From an uncultured Neglectibacter sp. (GTDB taxonomy: Bacteria > Bacillota > Clostridia > Oscillospirales > Acutalibacteraceae), in assembly GCA_904419785.1 (NCBI GenBank), contig CAJFSY010000008.1:62001-126000 (forward strand): a DNA stretch of 64,000 bases, written 5' to 3'. The position numbers and the translations under genes are program-made. The notes under the pieces were generated by a model, which was not told where the DNA came from, did no database searches, and saw nothing but the letters and a program-made list of their open reading frames with translations. Below, piece after piece: positions 1 through 8,929 of the stretch. Every line of letters starts with the position of its first letter. Within the stretch, counting starts at the first letter, position 1.

Positions 1-99
1 GTTCTTCTCTGGGAAGGTCCCAAGGGAATGGGGAACGCGCTCCTTTCCCAACGCGGCGTGGGCGTTTTCACCAAAGCACGCGATAAGGAATTTGAATAA
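1..99 (+). CDS. C-terminal tail of an upstream gene (partial)
   Basis: An open frame enters from the left edge and stops with TAA at 97-99, leaving 32 residues that end in KARDKEFE. It sits 30 bases before oppB on the same strand. In most opp/dpp operons the gene in this place is the extracellular substrate-binding lipoprotein, so that is the best guess, but the tail is too short to show any family signature. The function is therefore inferred from position only. Confidence 0.5.
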   Translation, partial: VLLWEGPKGMGNALLSQRGVGVFTKARDKEFE

Positions 100-129
100 A
101 ACGATTGTTGGAAAGGAGGAATCCGCCGT

Positions 130-1068
130 ATGTTCAAGTATGTGTTAAAACGTGTGGGGTATGCCGTGGTCACTTTGTTCGTGCTGGTCACCCTTACGTT
201 CTTTATGCAGAGATTGTTACCCGGCGATCCTTTTGTGGGCGATAAAAACCTGCCCGAGGCCACCATGGAGGCGCTTCGCGCCAAATATGGGTTGGATCAA
301 CCGGTGTGGGTGCAATACTTGATGTATCTCGGCAACTGCCTGCATGGAGATTTAGGCATTTCCCTGCAAAATAACCGTCCTGTCACAGCTATTATTAGCG
401 AGTCCTTTGTGGTCTCCTTTGATGTGGGTATGCGGGCGATTATCTTCGCGTTTATCCTGGGCGTGCTTTTGGGCACGGTGGCCGCTATCAAACGGGGCCG
501 TCCCGTGGATACCATCTGCATGTTCGTGGCCTTGATCGGCGTTTCAGTGCCCAGCTTTATTGTGGGTTCTATCCTCCAATATTTCCTTGGTTTGCAGCTG
601 ACCCGTGCGGCAGGTACGGCTATTTTCGCCACCACCGGCTGGGGGGCTATGAATTCCAAGATTTTGCCGGTGTTTGCTTTGGGCTTCGGCTCTTTGGCGC
701 AGATCTCCCGGTTGACCCGTACTTCTATGTTGGACGTACTGGGCCAGGATTACATCAAAACGGCTAAAGCAAAAGGGCTTTCCCAGCCCGCCATTATTTG
801 GAAGCATGCTTTGCGCAACGCTATTATGCCTGTGGTCACGGTGCTTGGTCCCATCACCGCCGGCGTTTTGACCGGCGCCTTTGTGGTGGAGAACATCTTC
901 GCCATCCCGGGCCTGGGCCGCTATTTCGTGCAGAGCATTCAAAACCTGGATTACACCATGATTTCCGGCACCACCATTTTCTACGGGGCGTTTTTGATCC
1001 TGGCCAACCTGGTGGTGGACCTGGTATATGGCGTCATCGATCCGAGAGTCAAGCTGCAGGAGGGATAA
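130..1068 (+). CDS. oppB: Oligopeptide/oligosaccharide-type ABC transporter permease (OppB/DppB family)
   Basis: This 312-residue inner-membrane permease forms half of the channel of a peptide- or oligosaccharide-type importer. It begins with the family's N-terminal segment (MFKYVLKRVGYAVVTL, first membrane helix) followed by the LLPGDPF motif near residues 29-35. The cytoplasmic EAA loop that docks the ATPase is visible as DYIKTAKAKGL followed by HALRNAIMPV around residues 207-235. Length is normal for the family. The start follows GAAAGGAGGA at 111-120. oppC begins four bases after its stop, and the oppC ribosome site lies inside the 3' end, so the two are translationally linked. Substrate cannot be read from the sequence; the adjacent GH42 gene makes an oligosaccharide possible. 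Confidence 0.93.
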   Translation: MFKYVLKRVGYAVVTLFVLVTLTFFMQRLLPGDPFVGDKNLPEATMEALRAKYGLDQPVWVQYLMYLGNCLHGDLGISLQNNRPVTAIISESFVVSFDVGMRAIIFAFILGVLLGTVAAIKRGRPVDTICMFVALIGVSVPSFIVGSILQYFLGLQLTRAAGTAIFATTGWGAMNSKILPVFALGFGSLAQISRLTRTSMLDVLGQDYIKTAKAKGLSQPAIIWKHALRNAIMPVVTVLGPITAGVLTGAFVVENIFAIPGLGRYFVQSIQNLDYTMISGTTIFYGAFLILANLVVDLVYGVIDPRVKLQEG

Positions 1069-1072
1069 CCAC

Positions 1073-2026
1073 ATGGAAAAAATCGATAAGAGCAGGTTTG
1101 CCTGGGTGGGTTCCGACCCAGACCGGCGGGAAGGTATCGCCCGCCCCAGCGTGACTTATTGGAAAGATGCCATGGGCCGTTTGTTCCGCAACCCTGTGGC
1201 GGTGGTCTGTTTGGTGATTATCCTTTTGCTGATCCTCTCCTGCGTGGTGGTGCCGTTCCTCACGCCCTTTGAGAGCCGTGAGCAGCACCTTTCTGAAACA
1301 AATGTGGGATTTTTCAGCGCCTGCACCGACGAACGCTATGCAGGCCAGAACGCGATGCATATTTTCGGCACCGACCGTTTGGGCCGTGACCTTCTGGCCC
1401 GTACCTTCGAGGGCGGCCGGGTGTCTTTGATGATCGCTTTCGCGGCAGTGTTTATCAACCTTATCATCGGTATGATCTACGGCGGAATCTCCGGCTATTT
1501 CGGCGGCATCGTGGATAACATCATGATGCGTATCGTGGAAGTGGTCAATGGTATCCCTTATTTGATCGTGGTGGTGCTGTTGATGATGGTGCTGCCCAAA
1601 GGCATATTCACCATGGTTGTGGCTTACGCCACAGTGGGCTGGACCGGTATGGCCCGGCTGGTGCGAGGCCAGTGTCTGGCTTTGAAGAACCAGGAATTCG
1701 TGGTGGCTTCGGAAGCCATGGGCGCGAAAGCTTCCCGGATCATTGGAAAGCATCTTCTGCCCAACACCTTGTCGGTCATCATAATCAACGTGACCTTGCA
1801 GGTGCCCAGCGCCATCTTTACCGAGGCGTTCCTTTCCTACATCGGTATGGGCGTGCCCGTGCCCCAGCCCTCTTGGGGCATGTTGGCCCAGGAAGGCGCC
1901 AGCGTGTTCCAGCTGTATCCCTTCCAGTTGTGGATTCCCGCCATCGCCATCAGCTTGACCATGCTTTCGTTCAACCTGTTAGGCGACGGCTTGCGGGATG
2001 CCTTTGACCCGCGTTTGAGGAGGTGA
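1073..2026 (+). CDS. oppC: Oligopeptide/oligosaccharide-type ABC transporter permease (OppC/DppC family)
   Basis: Second membrane permease of the importer, 317 residues. A cytoplasmic N-terminus of about 35 residues leads into the OppC_N helix (VAVVCLVIILLLILSCVVV), then the FGTDRLGRDLLARTFEGGR motif typical of OppC/DppC, and an EAA loop (FVVASEAMGAKASRIIGKHL) around residues 205-225. I chose ATG 1073 because AGGAGGG (about 1059-1065) lies 7-8 bases upstream; the in-frame ATG at 1028 lies inside oppB and has no ribosome site. The stop is 5 bases before the oppD start, and its last codons carry the oppD ribosome site GAGGAGG. Confidence 0.93.
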   Translation: MEKIDKSRFAWVGSDPDRREGIARPSVTYWKDAMGRLFRNPVAVVCLVIILLLILSCVVVPFLTPFESREQHLSETNVGFFSACTDERYAGQNAMHIFGTDRLGRDLLARTFEGGRVSLMIAFAAVFINLIIGMIYGGISGYFGGIVDNIMMRIVEVVNGIPYLIVVVLLMMVLPKGIFTMVVAYATVGWTGMARLVRGQCLALKNQEFVVASEAMGAKASRIIGKHLLPNTLSVIIINVTLQVPSAIFTEAFLSYIGMGVPVPQPSWGMLAQEGASVFQLYPFQLWIPAIAISLTMLSFNLLGDGLRDAFDPRLRR

Positions 2027-2031
2027 CCATC

Positions 2032-3060
2032 ATGGCCAAAGATATGAAAAACGTAGTATTAGACGTAAACGACCTGCACGTTTCCTTCGACACCTATGCC
2101 GGAGAAGTCAAAGCTGTGCGGGGCGTCACGTTCACCCTGCATGAGGGCGAAGTGCTGGCCATCGTGGGCGAGTCCGGCTGTGGCAAAAGCGTTACCGCCC
2201 AGACGATTATGAAATTGAACCCCATGCCTCCTGCCCGCATCCCCCAGGGCCAGGTACGCTTGGGCGACCACGATATCGTGAAAGCCAGCGAAAAAGAAAT
2301 GCAGAAGCTTCGGGGCAAGGAAGTTTCCATGATCTTCCAGGACCCCATGACATGCTTGAACCCCACCAAGACCGTGGGCAAGCAGATCGTGGAAGCCATC
2401 CGCCATCACCGCAAGCTATCGGCGGCGGAGGCCAAAGAGGAAGCCATCAAATATCTGAAAATGGTGAACATCCCCAATCCGGAGGAGCGGGCAAAGCAGT
2501 ATCCTCACGAGTTTTCCGGCGGTATGCGCCAGCGTGCCATGATCGCCATGGCTCTTTCCTGCAACCCCAAGGTGCTCATCGCCGATGAGCCCACCACCGC
2601 TTTGGACGTGACGATCCAAGCGCAGATCATGGACTTGCTGGCGGAGATCAAAGAGGAGACAAACACCGCCATTATCCTGATTACCCACGACTTAGGCGTG
2701 GTGGCGGGCATGGCCGACCGGGTAGCGGTGATGTACGCCGGTAAAGTGGTGGAGACCGGCACGGTACAGGATATTTTCTACAGCAATGCCCATCCCTACA
2801 CCCGGGCGCTGCTGAAGAGCCTGCCCTCGGTAGACGCTACCAAAGACCAGCGCCTGGTATCCATCCCCGGCACGCCCCCGGACCTGCTGGCCCCGCCCAA
2901 GGGTTGTGCCTTTGGGGCCCGGTGCAAGCGCTGCATGAAGATCTGCCAAGAGGAGCAGCCCCCGGAGTTCATCATTTCCGAGGGACATGTAGCCTCTTGC
3001 TGGCTGCTCCATCCCGACTGTCCCAGCCCGGAAGAAAGGGGAGAGAAAGATGTCGATTAA
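2032..3060 (+). CDS. oppD: ABC transporter ATP-binding protein (OppD/DppD family)
   Basis: Cytoplasmic ATPase of the importer, 342 residues from ATG 2032 (MAKDMKNVV). Walker A is GESGCGKS (about residues 46-53), the signature is FSGGMRQRA, Walker B is VLIADEPTTALD, and the H-loop is ITHDLG. The C-terminal oligopeptide-transporter extension has the cysteine pattern PPKGCAFGARCKRCMKIC that is characteristic of OppD/DppD and binds an Fe-S cluster in studied members. ATG 2032 is preferred over GTG 2023 because the ribosome site GAGGAGG (2017-2023) would overlap the GTG. It overlaps oppF by 11 bases. OppD normally pairs with OppF as a heterodimer. Confidence 0.94.
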   Translation: MAKDMKNVVLDVNDLHVSFDTYAGEVKAVRGVTFTLHEGEVLAIVGESGCGKSVTAQTIMKLNPMPPARIPQGQVRLGDHDIVKASEKEMQKLRGKEVSMIFQDPMTCLNPTKTVGKQIVEAIRHHRKLSAAEAKEEAIKYLKMVNIPNPEERAKQYPHEFSGGMRQRAMIAMALSCNPKVLIADEPTTALDVTIQAQIMDLLAEIKEETNTAIILITHDLGVVAGMADRVAVMYAGKVVETGTVQDIFYSNAHPYTRALLKSLPSVDATKDQRLVSIPGTPPDLLAPPKGCAFGARCKRCMKICQEEQPPEFIISEGHVASCWLLHPDCPSPEERGEKDVD

Positions 3061-4027
3061 CAACAACGAGGTGCTCCTCTCCCTGGAGGACATCTGCAAA
3101 TACTTTAAAGTTTCCGGCGGCACCCTGAAAGCGGTGGACCACGTTTCCTTTGACATCCACAAAGGCGAGACTATGGGCCTGGTGGGTGAGTCCGGATGTG
3201 GCAAGTCCACGTTGGGACGGGTAACTATGGGAATTTATCCTCCCACCAGCGGCAAGCTGCGGTATAAGGGCAAAGAAGTAAACCTGAAACGCTCTAAGGA
3301 CCGCTTCAATTATTCCAAGCTGGCCCAGATCATCTTCCAGGACCCCTACGCTTCTCTGGACCCCCGTATGACGGTTTCCTCTATTATTGAGGAAGGCATG
3401 GTCATCCACAAAATGTATGATGACAAGCGGCGTAAAGAGCGGGTGTATGAGCTGCTGGAGATGGTGGGTCTGAACCGCGAGCACGCCAACCGGTTCCCCC
3501 ATGAGTTTTCCGGCGGACAGCGGCAGCGTATCGGCATTGCCCGTGCCTTGGCCATCGAGCCGGAGTTCATCGTGTGCGACGAGCCCATTTCCGCTTTGGA
3601 CGTGTCCATTCAGTCTCAGGTGATCAACCTGCTCCACGATTTGAAGGAGCGTTTGGGCCTGACCTATTTGTTCATCGCCCACGACTTGAATATCGTCAAA
3701 TACATTTCAGACCGTATCGCGGTTATGTATTTGGGCAACGTGGTAGAGCTTGCCAGTTCCGACGAGCTGTATCAGAACACGCTGCACCCTTATTCCAAGG
3801 CGCTGCTGTCGGCGGTGCCCATCCCGGACCCCAGCCAGGAGGCACAGAAGAAGCGGATCATTATTTCCGGCGACGTGCCCAGCCCCATCAACACACCCAA
3901 GGGCTGCAATTTTGCCGGCCGCTGCCCCCAAGTTTTTGACCAATGCAAAGAGTCCAAACCCAAGCTGCAGGAGATCACTCCTGGCCATTTCGTGGCCTGC
4001 CATTTGGTGCAGCCTCAAAAGGGGTAA
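3050..4027 (+). CDS. oppF: ABC transporter ATP-binding protein (OppF/DppF family)
   Basis: Second ATPase subunit, 325 residues. Walker A GESGCGKST, signature FSGGQRQRIGIARAL, Walker B FIVCDEPISALD and H-loop IAHDLN are intact, so both OppD and OppF should hydrolyse ATP. The C-terminal extension has the PKGCNFAGRCPQVFDQC cysteine motif, as in OppD. ATG 3050 lies inside the end of oppD and follows GAAAGGGGAGAG, indicating coupled translation. This is the last gene of the unit; a strong hairpin follows at 4073. The four genes therefore lack only a visible substrate-binding protein, which should lie left of the window. Confidence 0.94.
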   Translation: MSINNNEVLLSLEDICKYFKVSGGTLKAVDHVSFDIHKGETMGLVGESGCGKSTLGRVTMGIYPPTSGKLRYKGKEVNLKRSKDRFNYSKLAQIIFQDPYASLDPRMTVSSIIEEGMVIHKMYDDKRRKERVYELLEMVGLNREHANRFPHEFSGGQRQRIGIARALAIEPEFIVCDEPISALDVSIQSQVINLLHDLKERLGLTYLFIAHDLNIVKYISDRIAVMYLGNVVELASSDELYQNTLHPYSKALLSAVPIPDPSQEAQKKRIIISGDVPSPINTPKGCNFAGRCPQVFDQCKESKPKLQEITPGHFVACHLVQPQKG

Positions 4028-4072
4028 ACCATAAAGTTAAGAAAATAGGCTTTCCCAGCGAAAGCCCATCTG

Positions 4073-4104
4073 GACGCCCACAGTTTGTGGGCGTCTTTTT
4101 TTTC
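4073..4104 (+). terminator. Rho-independent terminator of the opp operon
   Basis: A perfect 10-bp stem, GACGCCCACA (4073-4082) with TGTGGGCGTC (4086-4095) and a 3-base GTT loop, is followed by eight T residues. It lies 45 bases after the oppF stop. Confidence 0.92.
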
Positions 4105-4207
4105 GGGGAAAAATCTCCGATTTTCCCTCTTTTAAATTATGGGGGAACAAGGTACAATGAAAGCAAATCCCCGGCGGTAAGCTGGGAATACCCGGGAGGA
4201 ACAGAAA

Positions 4208-6232
4208 ATGAAATCTTTGACGCCGAAATATCCCCATATGCTCCATGGGGGAGACTATAATCCAGACCAGTGGCTGGATTGCCCCGAGATTTTGGAAGAG
4301 GACATCCGTCTGATGAAAGAAGCCCACATCAACTGTGTGTCGGTGGGTATTTTCGCTTGGGCCAAGCTGGAGCCCCAGGAAGGCGTATACGACCTGGACT
4401 GGCTGGGGGAGATCATCGACCGGCTGTATGAAAACGGCATCTATACCGTGTTGGCCACTCCTTCGGGAGCCAAGCCTGTGTGGATGAGCGAGAAATACCC
4501 GGAGATCCGACGGGTCCAGGCGGACCTGCACCGGGATGAGACCGGTGGGCGGCACAATCACTGCTACACTTCACCCTATTACCGCGAAAAGGTGAAAGCC
4601 ATAGATACCGCCCTGGCGAAACGGTTCAGCAGCCATCCTGGAGTGATTTTGTGGCACCTTTCCAACGAGTATGGCGGCGAGTGTTATTGCCCCCAGTGCC
4701 AGGCGGCTTTCCGGCAGTGGCTGAAAGAGAAATACGGCACTTTAGACGCGCTGAACCATCAGTGGTGGACCACCTTTTGGAGCCATACCATTACCGATTG
4801 GGACCAGATCCACGCGCCGGGACCTCGGGGGGAAACCAGCGTCCACGGTTTGACTTTGGATTGGAAGCGGTTTGTCACCCATCAGGTTATCGATTTTATG
4901 AAAGTGGAACGGGACGCGGTGAAAGCGGTCAATCCCAACATCCCGGTGACCACCAACTTTATGTATGATTTTTACCAATACAACTATTTTAAATTCAAAG
5001 ACGAGCTGGACGTGATCTCCTGGGACGCTTACCCCCAGTGGCACAACCGGGATAACGCTCCCATAGCGGCGGATTTTGCCCTTTGGCACGACGTGATGCG
5101 TTCCTTAAAGCGCCAGCCCTTCCTGCTGATGGAATCCACCCCCAGCTACACCAACTGGACCCCTGTCTCCAAGATGAAAAAGCCTGGGATGCACATGGCA
5201 TCTTCCATGTCGGCGGTGGCTCACGGCTCCAACTCCGTGCAGTACTTCCAGTTTCGCAAGAGCCGGGGCTCTATGGAAAAGCTCCACGGCGCGGTGGTGG
5301 ACCACTACGGCAAAAGCGATACCCGGGTGTTCCGGGATGTGGAGGCGGTAGGACGTCGCCTGGAAGAGATCGACCAGGTGGCCCAAAGCAATGTGAACGC
5401 CCGGGTAGCCTTGGTGTTCGACATGGAAAACCGCTGGGCCATCGAGGGAGCAGCCGGCCCCCGCAACTGCGGCATCCATTACGCCGAGCAGGTGAGAGCC
5501 CATTACCGTGCGCTGTGGCGCATGGGCGTGCCGGTGGACATTGTGGATGAAGAGTGCGATATCAGCGGCTATGACTTGGTGATCGCCCCCATGCTGTACA
5601 TGCTCCGGGCAGGCTTTGAGAAGAAGCTGCGGGCCTTTGTGGAACAGGGCGGCACGTTGATCGGAACGTATCACACAGGGCTTGTTAATGAGAACGACCT
5701 GTGCTATCTGGGCGGGTGGCCCGGCGCCGGCCTGATGGACGTGTTCGGCGTATGGCATGAAGATACCGACGCTCTGTGGGATGACGAGTCCAACACCCTG
5801 CGCACCCAGGACGGTCAGGAATATGAGATACGGGAGCTTTGCGCTCTGGTGCATCCCAAGGGAGCCCAAGTGCTGGGCACATATGGCGAGGATTTTTACC
5901 AGGGCGAGGCGGCTTTCACCGTGAACCAGTTTGGCAAAGGCAAAGCCTATTATATCGCCGCGCCTTTGGAAGAACGCTTCTATTTGGATTTCTACGGAAA
6001 TTTGGCCGAAGAACTGGCGTTGGAAAAGGCTCTGCCCCAGCTGTCTCCGGAAGGGGTGGAAGCCTGCCTGCGGGAAACGGAAGAGAACCAATATTTGTTT
6101 GTGCAGAACTTTTCTGGAAAAGAACAGCGGATTGAGCTGGCAAAGGGGTATACTACCTTGGAAGGGCAGCCAGCAGCGGAAGCGGCTTTGGCTCCCTATG
6201 ACAGCCAGGTATTTTGCCGCCAAAAAGCCTAA
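4208..6232 (+). CDS. GH42 beta-galactosidase
   Basis: A 674-residue glycoside hydrolase family 42 enzyme that removes terminal beta-galactosyl residues from lactose or galacto-oligosaccharides. It has the family opening HGGDYNPDQW at residues 13-22. The acid/base glutamate is E154 in LWHLSNEYGG and the nucleophile is E309 in FLLMESTPS. The GH42 zinc cysteines appear as C119, C159, C161 and C164 (GECYCPQC). The TIM barrel (about 1-380) is followed by the trimerisation and small beta domains, at normal family length. There is no signal peptide, so the enzyme is cytoplasmic and needs an importer; the opp genes just upstream are a natural candidate. ATG 4208 follows GGGAGGA. The terminator before it means it is transcribed separately from opp. 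Confidence 0.95.
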   Translation: MKSLTPKYPHMLHGGDYNPDQWLDCPEILEEDIRLMKEAHINCVSVGIFAWAKLEPQEGVYDLDWLGEIIDRLYENGIYTVLATPSGAKPVWMSEKYPEIRRVQADLHRDETGGRHNHCYTSPYYREKVKAIDTALAKRFSSHPGVILWHLSNEYGGECYCPQCQAAFRQWLKEKYGTLDALNHQWWTTFWSHTITDWDQIHAPGPRGETSVHGLTLDWKRFVTHQVIDFMKVERDAVKAVNPNIPVTTNFMYDFYQYNYFKFKDELDVISWDAYPQWHNRDNAPIAADFALWHDVMRSLKRQPFLLMESTPSYTNWTPVSKMKKPGMHMASSMSAVAHGSNSVQYFQFRKSRGSMEKLHGAVVDHYGKSDTRVFRDVEAVGRRLEEIDQVAQSNVNARVALVFDMENRWAIEGAAGPRNCGIHYAEQVRAHYRALWRMGVPVDIVDEECDISGYDLVIAPMLYMLRAGFEKKLRAFVEQGGTLIGTYHTGLVNENDLCYLGGWPGAGLMDVFGVWHEDTDALWDDESNTLRTQDGQEYEIRELCALVHPKGAQVLGTYGEDFYQGEAAFTVNQFGKGKAYYIAAPLEERFYLDFYGNLAEELALEKALPQLSPEGVEACLRETEENQYLFVQNFSGKEQRIELAKGYTTLEGQPAAEAALAPYDSQVFCRQKA

Positions 6233-6337
6233 ACAAGAAGAGTTTCGCTGAGGGGAAGCACAAAACTGGGCGAAAAATTGAGATAAAAATTGTTCGGTAC
6301 GGCAAAAATACAAAAACAAAAGAGTTTTTGTAGAAAA

Positions 6338-6366
6338 TTGACAGGATTTATGTTAAGATTTGATTA
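6338..6366 (+). promoter_or_regulatory. Probable sigma-A promoter for the PRPP synthetase gene
   Basis: A consensus -35 TTGACA (6338-6343) lies in AT-rich DNA, with TGATTA at 17-base spacing (6361-6366) as a weak -10. The -35 is convincing; the -10 choice is uncertain. Confidence 0.45.
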
Positions 6367-6442
6367 AGAGACAGGCGGTGTGCAAAATCCCGCCTAGAGC
6401 ATTCGTGTTTTCCAAAACGGAAAAGAAAGGAATGGCCTGCAT

Positions 6443-7621
6443 ATGGAACAATCGGCTCAGTTTTTTTTCAGCCCCGAAAATCGGGTAGCTCCCCTGGGAA
6501 TTGTGGCGCTGCAAGGCGCCGAGGAGCTGGCGAACGACATTGAGACACACCTGGTAAGGTGGGCGAACCAGGCGGGAATGGACCTGGACAGCTTCCGTAT
6601 CGGATGCAATTGCCCCCGTTTTTCTTCGGGAGACGGCAAAGGTATTTTGAGCAGCTCGGTGCGGGGTTATGATCTGTACTTTGTGGTAGATGTAGGCAAC
6701 TATAGCTGCACTTACAAGTACTTTGGCCAAGAGAACCACATGTCGCCTGACGACCATTTTCAAGACTTGAAACGGCTGATCCAGGCCGCCATGGGCAAAG
6801 CCCACCGCATTACTGTGGTTATGCCCCTGCTGTATGGCGGGCGGCAGCACCGCAGAAGCTACCGCGAGTCTTTAGACTGCGCCTTCGCGTTGCAGGAGCT
6901 GCAGCAGATGGGCGTGGATAACGTGGTGACCTTCGACGCCCACGATCCCCGGGTGCAGAACGCTGTGCCCCTGATGAGCTTCGACAATCTGATGCCCTCT
7001 TATCAGGTGCTCAAAGCAATGTTCCGCAACTTCCCGGATATTTCCACCGACCGGAAGAACTTTATGGTGGTCAGCCCCGACGAGGGCGCTTTGAACCGCA
7101 ACATGTATTACGCTTCCGTGCTGGAAGTGGAACTGGGCATGTTCTATAAGCGCCGGGATTATTCCCGCGTGGTGGATGGCCGCAATCCCATTGTGGCCCA
7201 TGAGTATCTCGGCTCGGATGTAGCGGGGAAAGATGTGTTTGTTTCCGACGACATCATTTCTTCGGGCGAGTCTATGCTGGATATCGCCTACAATCTGAAG
7301 GCGCGCAAAGCCAAGCGGATCTTCACCTATGCCACTTACGCCATTTTCACCAATGGCCTGGAAACCTTTGACAAGGCTTATCAAGAGGGCGTCATCGATG
7401 GCGTGTTCGGTTCGAACCTGACTTACCGCACGGAAGAACTGAAGAACCGTCCCTGGTTCTATGAGGTGGACGTTTCCAAGTATATCGCTTACTTCATTTC
7501 CGCTCTGAACCATGATATGTCCGTCAGCGCCATGATCGATCCCCACGAAAAGATCAAGGCTTTGCTGGAGCGCCGCCGTCAGGAGCTCAGCACTCAGAAA
7601 GGCGCTCAGCTGACCTTCTGA
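6443..7621 (+). CDS. prs: Ribose-phosphate diphosphokinase (PRPP synthetase), long form
   Basis: Makes phosphoribosyl pyrophosphate from ribose 5-phosphate and ATP, feeding purine, pyrimidine, histidine and tryptophan synthesis. The N-terminal half has the HDPR-like catalytic segment PLLYGGRQHRRSYRESLDCAFALQELQQMGVDNVVTFDAHDPRVQ; the C-terminal half has the PRPP-binding loop VFVSDDIISSGESM, a variant of the usual DDIIDTAGT. At 392 residues it is about 75 longer than the standard 310-320-residue enzyme. The added length is mainly N-terminal (about residues 1-60) and in insertions, a form common in Clostridia. ATG 6443 follows GAAAGGAATG. It has its own promoter and terminator. Whether this divergent form is the housekeeping enzyme or a specialised paralogue cannot be told here. 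Confidence 0.85.
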   Translation: MEQSAQFFFSPENRVAPLGIVALQGAEELANDIETHLVRWANQAGMDLDSFRIGCNCPRFSSGDGKGILSSSVRGYDLYFVVDVGNYSCTYKYFGQENHMSPDDHFQDLKRLIQAAMGKAHRITVVMPLLYGGRQHRRSYRESLDCAFALQELQQMGVDNVVTFDAHDPRVQNAVPLMSFDNLMPSYQVLKAMFRNFPDISTDRKNFMVVSPDEGALNRNMYYASVLEVELGMFYKRRDYSRVVDGRNPIVAHEYLGSDVAGKDVFVSDDIISSGESMLDIAYNLKARKAKRIFTYATYAIFTNGLETFDKAYQEGVIDGVFGSNLTYRTEELKNRPWFYEVDVSKYIAYFISALNHDMSVSAMIDPHEKIKALLERRRQELSTQKGAQLTF

Positions 7622-7670
7622 CCAGCGTGACGCAATACCCTGTTGCGTCATTAGAATAGCGGATAGTGAA

Positions 7671-7709
7671 AACGTGGACTTGCGAAAACCGTAAGCCCAC
7701 GTTTTTTGT
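7671..7709 (+). terminator. Rho-independent terminator after prs
   Basis: A 14-bp stem, AACGTGGACTTGCG (7671-7684) with CGTAAGCCCACGTT (7690-7703) and two wobble/mismatch positions, ends in a run of T. A second smaller inverted repeat, TGACGCAA with TTGCGTCA, lies just upstream at 7628-7650. Confidence 0.8.
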
Positions 7710-7737
7710 TGATATAAATTTTTGGAAAACTCTCGGT

Positions 7738-7895
7738 GCCCGAGGCGGTAGATTTCCTATAAGCCAACGGCGAGAAAGCGCAAGGGTATAAATCCAGTAC
7801 AATGGAACCCCGCGGACAGCGCACCAACGAATGCCAGCGCTGGGAGTAAGCGCAGCGCACGAATCCGCGACATGGGTCCAGCGTCACGCTGGGGG
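7738..7895. repeat. Dispersed GC-rich intergenic repeat, copy A
   Basis: A non-coding stretch related to the one at 34740-34925. Shared blocks in the same order are CGCGGACAGC (7811-7820), CCAACG, GCGCTG, the 17-base AGTAAGCGCAGCGCACG (7845-7861) and TCCGCG. The outer CGCGGA and TCCGCG are inverted complements, so the core can fold. A short palindrome CCAGCGTCACGCTGG follows at 7878-7892. It fills most of the gap between the prs terminator and the T-box promoter. Confidence 0.65.
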
Positions 7896-7924
7896 TTTAC
7901 AAATGGGGGGAAAGGGCATATAAT
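7896..7924 (+). promoter_or_regulatory. Promoter of the T-box / cysE transcript
   Basis: TTTACA (7896-7901), a 17-base spacer and a perfect TATAAT (7919-7924). Initiation is expected near 7931, which is where the T-box stem I begins. Confidence 0.75.
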
Positions 7925-7930
7925 AGGAGC

Positions 7931-8158
7931 AAATGCGGAGATGGAAAGAAGTACCCACTTTGTCCGGCGTCAGAGAGAAGGGGCCACCGGCTGCAAACCC
8001 CTTTCACCGGAAGATGGGGAAATGCGTTCCGGAGCAGGCAGGGGGAAATCCCTGCCCGGTGGGAGCCGTTAAAAACCAAACGAGCCTAAAGCGAAGTGGG
8101 ACCGCGAGTGATCATCGCCTTCGCAAACGTGTTATGCGTTTGCGGGGGCATTTTTTAT
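7931..8158 (+). promoter_or_regulatory. Cysteine-specific T-box riboswitch
   Basis: The leader has the ordered parts of a T-box. Stem I shows an AGTA motif near 7949-7952 and a CAGAGAGAAGGGG / GGCTGC distal part around 7971-7993. A TGC codon (8023-8025) sits in the specifier-loop position before TTCCGG. The antiterminator T-box sequence is AAGTGGGACCGCGAG (about 8094-8108), close to the family consensus AGGGUGGNACCGCG. A terminator, TCGCAAACG (8121-8129) with CGTTTGCGG (8137-8145), precedes a T run at 8151-8157. Uncharged tRNA-Cys should stabilise the antiterminator and switch on the downstream serine acetyltransferase, and perhaps cysS by read-through. Confidence 0.9.
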
Positions 8159-8188
8159 TGGTCCCGTTACGAGAAAGGGGATGCTGTC

Positions 8189-8857
8189 ATGTTTCGCACA
8201 TTGAAAGAGGACCTGGACGCAGTGATGGACCGGGACCCGGCCGCCCGTTCCCGGTGGGAAGTGTTTTTCCTCTATTCCGGATTTAAGGCGGTGCGTTCCC
8301 ATAGAAAGGCCAACTGGTGTTACCGTCATAACCTGAAATTTCTGGCCCGCTGGATCTCCCAGCGTTCCCGGAGGAAAACAGGGATCGAGATCCACCCGGC
8401 GGCCCAGATCGGAAAAGGGCTGTTCATCGATCACGGCATGGGCGTGGTCATCGGAGAGACTACCCGGATCGGCGACAACTGCACCCTGTATCAAAACGTG
8501 ACGTTAGGCGGCACCGGCAAAGATCATGGCAAGCGCCATCCCACCCTGGGCAACAATGTGTTGGTAGGGGCGGGGGCCAAAGTATTGGGCCCCTTTACCG
8601 TAGGAGATAACGCCCGGGTAGCCGCGGGAGCCGTGGTGCTGGACGCTGTCCCGGACGACGCCACCGCCGTGGGCGTGCCCGCCAGGGTGGTAAAGATCGG
8701 CAACAAGCGGGTGGAACATCCCAGCCAGCAGCTGGACCAGATCCATGTGGCCGACCCGGTATCCATGGAACTGTGCAGGCTGCGGGGAGAATTGGAACGT
8801 TTGCAGCGCCGCGTAGAGGACCTGGAAGGGACAGAGCACCTTCCGGTTGGAAAATGA
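8189..8857 (+). CDS. cysE: Serine O-acetyltransferase
   Basis: Transfers acetyl from acetyl-CoA to L-serine, giving O-acetylserine for cysteine synthesis. The 222-residue protein has a helical N-terminal region, then left-handed beta-helix hexapeptide repeats (IHPAAQIGKGLFIDHGMGVVIGETTRIGDNCTLY and VTLGG, about residues 66-110), including the catalytic-region histidine in DHGMGVVIGET. The C-terminal part is charged and helical. It is the short clostridial/EpsC-like form. I chose ATG 8189 after GAAAGGGG; an in-frame ATG at 8096 lies inside the T-box antiterminator and cannot be the true start. The Cys T-box upstream confirms the role in cysteine supply, and cysS follows 72 bases later. Confidence 0.93.
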   Translation: MFRTLKEDLDAVMDRDPAARSRWEVFFLYSGFKAVRSHRKANWCYRHNLKFLARWISQRSRRKTGIEIHPAAQIGKGLFIDHGMGVVIGETTRIGDNCTLYQNVTLGGTGKDHGKRHPTLGNNVLVGAGAKVLGPFTVGDNARVAAGAVVLDAVPDDATAVGVPARVVKIGNKRVEHPSQQLDQIHVADPVSMELCRLRGELERLQRRVEDLEGTEHLPVGK

Positions 8858-8929
8858 CTTGAAAATATCCGGTTTTGTGCCAGTGGAATAGAGCTGAGCC
8901 GGGGATTCCCGGAAGAAAGGATGGAACGT

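Noticed and set aside
5105-6319. A 404-codon antisense frame over the GH42 gene
   Set aside because: Shadow of a GC-rich coding sequence: no ribosome site, no recognisable motif, and the sense strand is a clear enzyme.
8096-8188. Earlier start for serine acetyltransferase
   Set aside because: The ATG lies inside the T-box antiterminator; translation from there would cross the terminator.
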